A stretch of DNA of 16,236 nucleotides from Ga0074130 sp035492055 (lineage in GTDB: Bacteria > Pseudomonadota > Gammaproteobacteria > Burkholderiales > Rhodocyclaceae). The position numbers were made by a program, and so were the translations under genes. Below the pieces are notes generated by a model, which worked only from the letters and a program-made list of their open reading frames with translations, was not told where the DNA came from and searched no databases. The stretch lies in assembly GCA_035492055.1 (NCBI GenBank), contig DATJJR010000098.1, positions 1-16,236 of the forward strand. The letters run 5' to 3'. Shown here piece by piece: positions 7,563 through 13,135 of the stretch; the first letter of the stretch is position 1; every line of letters starts with the position of its first letter.

Positions 7563-9115
7563 CAGTTCGCGGGTGGAAGTATGTAGCTCCATGTTTCGCT
7601 CAGCGTCGTATTGTCCTTGCGTAGAAATGCGCGTGTTTCGATCGTGCGCGTGGGATCGGCGCGCTGCACTTGCAACTCCATGCGCCAGCCTCCCGTTGCT
7701 TCGTTGTAGTACGTGCGACTTGAGAGCACCTTGCCGTTGGCATCGCAACTTGCGACACCTTCGAGGGGATTGTTTGCATCGAAGGGCTTCAGTGCCGGAC
7801 CTTCGAAATCGATAAGCACGGTTGCGCTGTTGTCGGGTTTGTTGCGGTAGCTCCAGCGCGTTTGTGTTGCCCATGCATTGGCAGGGCGATGTCCATCGCG
7901 AAACCAGGAGAGACGGTACTCGTAGGCTAGCGGCTGGCCAGCCGACGGCAATGCATCGGGCACCCAGTAAGCAACGATGTTGTCATTCCATTCGTTCGGC
8001 GAAGGAATTTGCACGAGCTCGATGCGGCCGTCGCCCCATTTCCCCTTGGGCTCGATCCACACACTTGGCCGCAAGTCGTAACGTGCACCGATGTCCTCGT
8101 AGCTGGAGAAATTGCGGTCGCGCTGAACGAGTCCGAAACCGTCCGGATTACTTTGTGCGAACGAAGTGACGAGCAGGCGCTTCGGATTCGACAATGGACG
8201 CCAGATCCATTCACCGTCGCTGCCATGAATGGCGAGACCATCAATGTTGTGCACTTCGGGCCGGTAGTCCTCGACCATGCGTGGCTGGTTCTCGCCGAAA
8301 TAGAACATGCCGGTCAATGGCGCGATACCGATTTTCTGCGGCGCCTTGCGCAGATAAAGCTGTGCTTTGACATCGACAACCGTGTCCGTGCCGGGGCGCA
8401 ATACGAAACGGTAGGCGCCGGTCATGTCGGGCGAATCAAGCAGGGCATAGATACCGAGTTCCTTGTCGCCGTTTGCCGGGCGTTCCAGCCATAGCTCGAC
8501 GAACTGCGGAAATTTTTCACCGCTGTTGAGTGCAGTGTCTATGGCAAGTCCGCGGGCCAGCACGCCTTGCTGGCCCTTGAGCTGTCCATGCAGATAACTG
8601 GCGCCCTGAATTTGCAGCAGGTCTTCCATGGTCTTGCCGTTGGCGGAATAACGAATCCGCATGCCGGAAAAGCCGAGCTTGCCCGCGGCCATGGTGCGTT
8701 GATCGATACCGCTGTCGCCATAGTCGAACAACGCACCATTGAAGCGGATGTCGTGTACACCCTGGTTGGTGATTTCATTGATACGCACCGGCGTCGTGAA
8801 CACGTCGCCCGGTGGCAGCAATTCAACCTCAAACGCATTCTTCGCGTTATGCCAGAGCACGTTGTCCGGCTTCATGTGAATGTCGCGATATTTCTGTGCG
8901 CTTAATGCCTGCAGTGCCGCCGGCAATTTTTCCGTGTTTGGTGTGTAGGGCTTTTGCGCCAATGCCCGAGCACGCTTCGCGACGTCATTGAAGTCGAAGG
9001 CGTGTGCCGACAGATTGATGCTCAGTGTGAGCAGAGTGCCGACGAGTAATTGCCACCAGAGCCACCGAGGCCGCCGAGCGCGTGATACGAATGAAGAAGA
9101 TTCGATTGCGTGCAT
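7562..9115 (-). CDS. opgG: Periplasmic glucan biosynthesis protein OpgG (MdoG)
   Basis: A periplasmic protein of the MdoG family, needed with OpgH to make osmoregulated periplasmic glucans. From the ATG at 9115 the protein is 517 residues (E. coli OpgG is 511). The first 39 residues form a signal peptide with a basic stretch (RARRPR), a hydrophobic core (WQLLVGTLLTLSINL) and a likely cut after SAHA, leaving mature FDFNDVAKRARALAQKPY, which matches the start of mature OpgG. Family blocks include TTPVRINEITNQGV, FDYGDSGID, YRPEVHNIDGLAIHG and WIWRPLSNPKRL. The frame is open to an ATG at 9154 (13 more residues), and a GTG at 9145 is also possible; none has a clear ribosome binding site, so the start is the weak point. 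It is the first gene of the putative opgGHD-otsAB operon and is joined to opgH by TGATG. Confidence 0.93.
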   Translation of the reverse strand: MHAIESSSFVSRARRPRWLWWQLLVGTLLTLSINLSAHAFDFNDVAKRARALAQKPYTPNTEKLPAALQALSAQKYRDIHMKPDNVLWHNAKNAFEVELLPPGDVFTTPVRINEITNQGVHDIRFNGALFDYGDSGIDQRTMAAGKLGFSGMRIRYSANGKTMEDLLQIQGASYLHGQLKGQQGVLARGLAIDTALNSGEKFPQFVELWLERPANGDKELGIYALLDSPDMTGAYRFVLRPGTDTVVDVKAQLYLRKAPQKIGIAPLTGMFYFGENQPRMVEDYRPEVHNIDGLAIHGSDGEWIWRPLSNPKRLLVTSFAQSNPDGFGLVQRDRNFSSYEDIGARYDLRPSVWIEPKGKWGDGRIELVQIPSPNEWNDNIVAYWVPDALPSAGQPLAYEYRLSWFRDGHRPANAWATQTRWSYRNKPDNSATVLIDFEGPALKPFDANNPLEGVASCDANGKVLSSRTYYNEATGGWRMELQVQRADPTRTIETRAFLRKDNTTLSETWSYILPPAN

Positions 9116-9356
9116 GTAGTCGTGTGCCGATCTTGTTGGAGGCACCTGACACATTCCCGGGGCATTTGAGCCTTTTCATTGGGCCTTCCCATTGCGTCAG
9201 GGCACAACAGGCGGTTTTACCTGCTGCTCTTATGTAGTCAGCCGGTGGCAAGGATAGTTCCGCGGTACGCTTTTCGACACGTAAGTCGATGTAACGCCCT
9301 TGTGGTGCAATGGATTCTGCATACCTTGAGAACAAGGCCGTCATTTCATGATTATC

Positions 9357-9386
9357 AAAATAACGGACTTGACAGAGCGTTGTCAG
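9357..9386 (-). promoter_or_regulatory. Candidate sigma-70 type promoter of the opgG operon
   Basis: On the minus strand CTGACA (9381-9386, five of six bases of the -35 consensus) is followed after 18 nt by TATTTT (9357-9362, four of six of the -10 consensus). With 17 nt the -10 would be TTATTT. A GATAAT lies just downstream but is too far from this -35. Transcription would begin near 9350, giving a leader of about 235 nt. It is the best promoter-like pair upstream of opgG, read by eye without a scoring matrix. Confidence 0.4.
9370..9385. promoter_or_regulatory. Inverted repeat TGACA-N6-TGTCA over the opgG -35 box
   Basis: A perfect 5-bp inverted repeat with a 6-bp spacer (TGACA, gagcgt, TGTCA) overlaps the proposed -35 hexamer. 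The arm centres are 11 bp apart, about one helical turn, as expected for a dimeric DNA-binding protein. I cannot name the regulator. A 5-bp dyad can occur by chance, so support rests mainly on its position. Confidence 0.35.
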
Positions 9387-9389
9387 GCA

Positions 9390-9416
9390 CTCACCTGGTG
9401 CATGCAAGCAGGTGAG
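9390..9416 (-). terminator. Hairpin after the hydrolase gene, possible terminator without clear U-tract
   Basis: CTCACCTG (9390-9397) and CAGGTGAG (9409-9416) form a perfect 8-bp stem around an 11-nt loop that itself contains the palindrome TGCATGCA (9399-9406). It lies 8 nt after the stop of the hydrolase gene on the minus strand. No run of T follows on that strand, so it is not a classic rho-independent terminator. It may protect the 3' end of the transcript or be a protein-binding dyad upstream of the opgG promoter. Confidence 0.4.
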
Positions 9417-9424
9417 GCTGAGTT

Positions 9425-10135
9425 TCAGCGCGGCAGGTCTCGCGTGAAAAAATCCACCGCCATCTGCACGATGGGCGGATGGATGATGTGTTTTCCGTTG
9501 AATTCGACCAGTTCGACATCGTAGCCTGCAGCCTTGAGATTGGCGGCGTGTTTGCGCGCGCTGGTGTCGATGGGTAATTGCTCGTCCACGAGGCCGTGCG
9601 AGATGAAGACCCTGGGCGAGCCTTCTTGCATGAACACCGACATGAAACCACCGGAAAATACGATGACATGGCTGGCGATATCACCATTGGTGATGCCGGT
9701 CGACAGTGAATAACTGCCGCCATCCGAAAACCCGGCGAAGCCGAAATGCGATGCGTCGAGTGTGTAGTGCGAGGCGACCTCGGCCAGCGCGGCCTCAAGG
9801 CGTTCAAGATCGGGGCCGTGACCGCCGACGACGATGTCCCATGTTGGCAACATTGAATGTGGCGCCATCAACAGGAAGCCATGCGTCTCGGCATGCTGTT
9901 CGAGGAAGGGCAAGACTTTTTCGGGAAAACCGCCGGCGCCGTGGAACATGATCAGCATTGGTACGGCCTGGCCCGGTGTCAAATTTTCTGGTGCAAGTTT
10001 TTGTGGCACGTAGAGTACGGTGTCGCGCTCGGCGGCGATACCAAGGTGATTTCGGCCCACAGGCAGAGGCGCCTTGCTGGGCGTAATGGCATCGTGACGG
10101 AAGGACAAGCGTCCCATGAGTGCGGGAGAGAACAT
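9425..10135 (-). CDS. Alpha/beta hydrolase (phospholipase/carboxylesterase or PHB-depolymerase-like esterase)
   Basis: A 236-residue cytoplasmic serine hydrolase with an intact-looking catalytic apparatus: oxyanion region FHGAGG (64-69), nucleophile elbow GFSDG (135-139, Ser137), aspartate in GLVDEQLP (Asp184) and histidine in NGKHIIHP (His216 most likely). The spacing resembles the phospholipase/carboxylesterase group and the LpqC/poly(3-hydroxybutyrate) depolymerase-like esterases; the substrate cannot be read from sequence. No signal peptide is visible. The first available start is the ATG at 10135; an ATG at 10117 is possible, and neither has a ribosome binding site. A TAA lies in frame 33 nt upstream of the first ATG and no alternative start lies between. 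It follows the cysteine-repeat gene by 81 bp in the same direction and is followed by a hairpin. Confidence 0.8.
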   Translation of the reverse strand: MFSPALMGRLSFRHDAITPSKAPLPVGRNHLGIAAERDTVLYVPQKLAPENLTPGQAVPMLIMFHGAGGFPEKVLPFLEQHAETHGFLLMAPHSMLPTWDIVVGGHGPDLERLEAALAEVASHYTLDASHFGFAGFSDGGSYSLSTGITNGDIASHVIVFSGGFMSVFMQEGSPRVFISHGLVDEQLPIDTSARKHAANLKAAGYDVELVEFNGKHIIHPPIVQMAVDFFTRDLPR

Positions 10136-10216
10136 GATGAAGTCGTATGAATAGAGTGAGGCGTTTGGTTATGCGCGGCGGAATATTCGACGTATGGCGA
10201 CTTGGCTGCGGTTGCG

Positions 10217-10567
10217 TTATGTTGTGCGATGTGACCGCAAGCATGCTTTGACCTGTTTGCTTGGCTTGCCTTGGCACGCTTGTTCAGCTTTCTTTTGCGC
10301 GATGCAGCGCTTGGGCTGTGCAGCGTGCGAGCAATCAGGCGCGACCAGATACGTTGCCATGCAGGCACGTTTGGTATCGCCGCGCTTGTCGCCGCACGCC
10401 TTGCGCGCTTCAATGCGCGCCTTGCAACGGGTTGGGTCCAGCGCCTTGCTGCAGTCTTGAAGTTGCGGACCACCAGGCAAAGGGGCAAGTTCGGCCCATA
10501 TACTGGTGCAAAAGCAGGTGCAAAACAGGAACAAAGTACTGACGATGCAAATTCGGTAGAAATTCAT
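10217..10567 (-). CDS. Small secreted basic protein with tandem four-cysteine repeat, function unknown
   Basis: A 116-residue protein with a strong Sec signal (hydrophobic residues about 6-22, likely cut after SIWA at 25). The mature part is basic and holds eight cysteines at 39, 48, 58, 69 and 79, 88, 98, 109: two units of C-x8-C-x9-C-x10-C offset by exactly 40 residues. Conserved around them are DC at the start, P-x-RC at the second cysteine, K-x-A-C/EQAC-like third and K-x-AC-M/L fourth. This suggests two copies of a small fold, disulfide-bonded or metal-binding in the periplasm. It loosely recalls PsiF-repeat proteins, but the cysteine pattern differs and I do not assign it. The start overlaps the stop of the J-domain gene as ATGA, with GAGG about 8 nt upstream, so it is translationally coupled. 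Four more cysteines lie in the signal region but no convincing lipobox is seen. Confidence 0.75.
   Translation of the reverse strand: MNFYRICIVSTLFLFCTCFCTSIWAELAPLPGGPQLQDCSKALDPTRCKARIEARKACGDKRGDTKRACMATYLVAPDCSHAAQPKRCIAQKKAEQACQGKPSKQVKACLRSHRTT
10241..10333 (-). repeat. Cysteine repeat unit 2 (residues 79-109)
   Basis: Second unit with cysteines at residues 79, 88, 98 and 109, the same C-x8-C-x9-C-x10-C spacing as unit 1 and shifted by 40 residues. Shared positions outside the cysteines include the Asp before the first, Pro and Arg before the second, and Lys and Ala before the fourth. Confidence 0.75.
10361..10453 (-). repeat. Cysteine repeat unit 1 (residues 39-69)
   Basis: First unit of the coding-level repeat: cysteines at residues 39, 48, 58 and 69, that is C-x8-C-x9-C-x10-C. 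The DNA of the two units is clearly diverged, so the duplication is old and kept at protein level. Confidence 0.75.
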
Positions 10568-11967
10568 TCACTGACCTCGTGCAGCTTGGCCTGCGCAGCT
10601 TCGATTTGCAACGTCAGCGTGGCCGCCATTTCCTTCAATAGGTCGCGACCTTGCCGTTCGGCCACGCGGGTGGCGATGAACAGCTCGTGGAGTTTCGACG
10701 ACAACAGTCGGTCGAGTTCTACCTGAATGCCAGCCAGTCGGGCCTTGAGGCGCAACACTTGCGCATTGAGCTCATCGCTGCTGCCACTGCGTGCCAGGCT
10801 TGCACCAGGGCCTTCCTGCCACAAACTCAACACTTCCTTGAGCGCGGTTTCGTCTTCGTTGCGATAGGCGCGCGTGGCTTCGCTCATCAACTGTGTACGC
10901 CAGTCGCGGTCGGCTTCGCTATGTGCCCGATCCGGGTGGATTTTCTGGGCGATCTGGCGATAGAGTTTTTTCAGGTCGCGCGAGGGCGTGAAAATTCTGT
11001 CCTCGATCGGTACTTTGCTGTTACCTGCCCTGCTATTTTCATGTGCATCTTCGAAACGCTGATGCTCTTGCTGCGAGCGTTTGGCCTGTGCGCCGCTTTG
11101 CGCGGCTACGCGCTTCAATGCAGCGTCGTTGGGTTTCTTGGCGGCGCTGCGACGTGCAATCTCGGCCTGCAATATGTCGAGCTCTACCAATAACCTGCCG
11201 ACAGCTGCGTGATAGCGCTGGCTGAAGTCGGCGATTTCGGCCTGTGTGGTGGCGAGCTCCAGTTCGAGCTCGGCGATTTCCTGCACCAGCATTTCGATTT
11301 CACCTTGTCGCCTTGCAGCTTCATCGAAGACGGCAAGGCGGCGATGTTCTGCGCCGCGTGCGGCGGCCGACAGCAACAAAGTATTTGTTGCGAGTCCCGT
11401 CAGTGCATCGCGCCAATCGTTCGGCAGGCGTTCGGGGGCAACGAGTATTTGCAGATCGCTCGTTTCAGCGAAAGCGAGTGCTTGGCTGGCGGGAAGCAAG
11501 CGTGCCGGAAACAACCCGGCCATGCCGTCCGGCCAGGCGCTCGAGCTTTCGCTACGACTCCATTGTTGCGCTTGTTGCCAGATATCCGTACTTGCTGCGA
11601 TGCGTCGATGTTGTGCTTCCCATACCGGATGAACATCGGCGCGGCTAAGACGACTCTTGAGCAGTGTCAGCGTGGCACGCAGGGCGATGCGCGTGGCGAA
11701 GTCGGCTTCGGGCAGGACAAGGCAGAGCGGACGCAGATCGATGTCGAGGGCGTTGGAGAGCTCCGGGAGCGTTTCGTCGTCGGGTACGACAATCTGGATT
11801 TTCTTGTCATGGTTCAAGGCCAGCGCGACAAGCGCCGCTACCGGTTCGATCCAGCGCCTGGGCAATATTTCCGATGCGGATGCGGCAAGGAGCTTGTCCA
11901 GCCATTGCTGGGCAAGCTGCAGGTCATGGACTGGATCCTCGCGCCGGGCGTCGCTGGGAGCATTCAT
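10564..11967 (-). CDS. Divergent J-domain coiled-coil protein
   Basis: A 467-residue cytoplasmic protein. Residues about 329-381 look like a J-domain: RDLKKLYRQIAQKIHPDRA carries the helix II basic face and the HPD tripeptide (344-346), the contact that stimulates Hsp70 ATPase, followed by a helix with MSEATRAYRNED. The domain lies in the C-terminal half, not at the N-terminus as in DnaJ, and there is no Gly/Phe region or zinc finger. It is flanked by strongly helical, Glu/Arg-rich segments with coiled-coil character (about 215-275 and 398-465). Residues 1-210 show no family I recognise. The start at 11967 has only a weak purine-rich stretch upstream. The stop overlaps the start of the secreted cysteine-repeat gene as ATGA. 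A co-chaperone or adaptor role is inference from the HPD motif alone. Confidence 0.75.
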   Translation of the reverse strand: MNAPSDARREDPVHDLQLAQQWLDKLLAASASEILPRRWIEPVAALVALALNHDKKIQIVVPDDETLPELSNALDIDLRPLCLVLPEADFATRIALRATLTLLKSRLSRADVHPVWEAQHRRIAASTDIWQQAQQWSRSESSSAWPDGMAGLFPARLLPASQALAFAETSDLQILVAPERLPNDWRDALTGLATNTLLLSAAARGAEHRRLAVFDEAARRQGEIEMLVQEIAELELELATTQAEIADFSQRYHAAVGRLLVELDILQAEIARRSAAKKPNDAALKRVAAQSGAQAKRSQQEHQRFEDAHENSRAGNSKVPIEDRIFTPSRDLKKLYRQIAQKIHPDRAHSEADRDWRTQLMSEATRAYRNEDETALKEVLSLWQEGPGASLARSGSSDELNAQVLRLKARLAGIQVELDRLLSSKLHELFIATRVAERQGRDLLKEMAATLTLQIEAAQAKLHEVSE

Positions 11968-12083
11968 GTTTCCGATTGTAAACCATGGCTATATGCGTAC
12001 TTTCAGGCTTTATTCGGCTTGCCTGTGGTGCAGACGAAGCGTTAAAGTGCGCGCTGTCCAAAGTGTCTTTCGGGAGCGTCTTC
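11968..12083. other. Divergent intergenic region between J-domain gene and exbB
   Basis: A 116-bp spacer that must hold the promoters of both directions. On the minus strand TACAAT (11974-11979 region) resembles a -10 box but lies only about 7-12 nt from the J-domain start and lacks a well-spaced -35. On the plus strand TTGCCT followed after 17 nt by TTAAAG is a weak pair upstream of exbB. I would not call either with confidence. GGGAG at 12072-12076 is the exbB ribosome binding site. Confidence 0.4.
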
Positions 12084-12692
12084 GTGTTTTCGATCCTTCA
12101 ACAGGCCGGTTGGCCGATCTGGCCGCTGTTGCTGGCCTCCATCATTGCAGTTGCGTTGATCATCGAGCGTGCTACTGCGCTGCGCCGCGCCAAGATCACG
12201 CCGCCGGGGCTTTTGCAGAGCGTCGTGGCCGATGTGCGACAGGGCAATGTATCTGCCGACGCTCTGCACAGGCTCGAAGCACACTCCCCATTGGGCCGAG
12301 TGTTTGCAGCGGGTCTGGCCAACATGAAGAATTCGCGCGAAGTCATGAAAGAAGCGATCGAAGAGGCCGGCCGTGGCGTTGCGCATGAACTTGAGCGCTT
12401 TCTGACCACGCTCGGCACGCTGGCCGCCGTGAGCCCGTTGATGGGCCTGTTCGGCACCGTCGTCGGCATGATCGAAATCTTCGGTTCACCGGCTGCGGGC
12501 GGCAATCACAATCCCGAAATGCTGGCACATGGCATTTCCATCGCGCTCTACAACACCGGCTTCGGTCTCGTCATCGCGATTCCGAGCATGATCGCTTATC
12601 GCCACTTCCGCGCGCTCGTCGACAGCATCGTGATCGACATGGAGTTGCAGGCGCTGAAGCTGGTTGAGCTTGTGCACGGCGAACGCAAATAA
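12084..12692 (+). CDS. exbB: ExbB/TolQ-family proton channel subunit
   Basis: A 202-residue MotA/TolQ/ExbB-family inner membrane protein which, with ExbD, uses the proton motive force to power TonB-type or related envelope processes. Three membrane segments are seen at about 11-28, 107-132 and 151-173, with a large cytoplasmic loop between the first two. The conserved block LGTLAAVSPLMGLFGTVVGM (110-129) and the IALYNTGFGLVIAIP stretch (153-167) are typical. I chose the GTG at 12084: GGGAG lies 7 nt upstream and the product then begins VFSILQQAGWPIWPLLLAS, the usual family N-terminus. The frame runs back to an ATG at 11985, but those 33 residues are not family-like. It is first in the exbB-exbD-lpxK-kdsB-adk gene run. 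No tonB is in the window, so ExbB versus TolQ naming rests on similarity and the ExbD partner. Confidence 0.9.
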   Translation: MFSILQQAGWPIWPLLLASIIAVALIIERATALRRAKITPPGLLQSVVADVRQGNVSADALHRLEAHSPLGRVFAAGLANMKNSREVMKEAIEEAGRGVAHELERFLTTLGTLAAVSPLMGLFGTVVGMIEIFGSPAAGGNHNPEMLAHGISIALYNTGFGLVIAIPSMIAYRHFRALVDSIVIDMELQALKLVELVHGERK

Positions 12693-12721
12693 GCGAGCGC
12701 CAGTCGCTAGAAAGGCAAGCC

Positions 12722-13135
12722 ATGAATTTCCAACGCGGCCGCTATCGCGAAGAACCGGAAATCAACTTTATTCCGTTGATCGACGTGTTGCTGGTGATCC
12801 TCATCTTCCTGATGGTTACCACGACATATTCCAAGTTCTCCGGCCTTGAAATCAATTTGCCCACGGCCGATGGCACGCCGCCACAAACGCAGCCGGCCGA
12901 AATCAACGTGGCCGTCACGGCAACGGGCGATGTACTGGTGAACAAGATTGCGACAGGTCGTGATCCCCAAGCGATCAGCAATGCGCTCAAGAACGTCGCC
13001 GGCGGCAAGGACGACACCATCGTCGTCATCAGTGCCGACAAGGATGCGCGTCACCAGAGCGTGATCGACGTCATGGAAGCGGCGCAAACCGCAGGGTTGT
13101 CGCACATTTCCTTTGCCACCCAATCAAGCAAGTAA
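12722..13135 (+). CDS. exbD: ExbD/TolR-family proton channel subunit
   Basis: A 137-residue inner membrane protein with a short cytoplasmic N-terminus, one membrane helix (about 17-34) and a periplasmic domain. PLIDVLLVILIFLMV carries Asp21, the membrane aspartate that takes part in proton passage in ExbD and TolR. The periplasmic part (EINVAVTATGDVLVN, then DTIVVISADKDARHQSVIDVMEAAQTAG in pieces) has the usual family pattern. It lies 29 bp after exbB, with AAAGG about 7 nt before the ATG at 12722. The two products form one inner membrane complex. Its stop overlaps the first possible start of lpxK, which ties the channel genes to lipid A synthesis in this operon. Confidence 0.92.
   Translation: MNFQRGRYREEPEINFIPLIDVLLVILIFLMVTTTYSKFSGLEINLPTADGTPPQTQPAEINVAVTATGDVLVNKIATGRDPQAISNALKNVAGGKDDTIVVISADKDARHQSVIDVMEAAQTAGLSHISFATQSSK

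Larger units (their letters stand above)
9116..9424. other. Non-coding region between hydrolase gene and opgG: promoter plus long leader
   Basis: About 309 bp with no gene I can support. Read on the minus strand it holds, in order, a hairpin after the hydrolase stop (9390-9416), a candidate promoter (9357-9386) with an inverted repeat over its -35 box, and then about 230 nt of leader before opgG. A small hairpin with a 5-bp stem (CCTTG at 9324-9328, CAAGG at 9333-9337) lies near the start of the leader. A minus-strand reading frame beginning with ATG at 9343 to 9345 crosses the leader and continues out of frame over the opgG start; I see no family in it and no good ribosome binding site, so I do not call it a gene. 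Confidence 0.6.

Noticed and set aside
9345..9358. FNR-like site TTCATGATTATCAA near the opgG promoter
   Set aside because: It differs from the symmetric consensus by one base, but it would lie downstream of the proposed -10 box, and such 14-bp matches occur by chance.
9369..9374. Perfect TTGACA on the plus strand
   Set aside because: No -10-like hexamer lies 16-18 nt downstream and no plus-strand gene follows; it is explained as one arm of the inverted repeat.
8985..9407. Minus-strand open frame of 140 codons covering the opgG leader and the start of opgG
   Set aside because: About a third overlaps opgG in another frame, there is no good ribosome binding site and no recognisable sequence; kept only as a possible leader frame in the findings.
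11209..12045. Plus-strand open frame of 278 codons opposite the J-domain gene
   Set aside because: Antisense to the J-domain gene, whose product has a clear HPD motif and whose stop overlaps the next gene; the plus-strand product looks unlike a protein family.
11974..12060. Promoter boxes in the divergent region (TACAAT on minus, TTGCCT/TTAAAG on plus)
   Set aside because: Neither has both a good -35 and -10 at normal spacing, so they are mentioned only as weak candidates.
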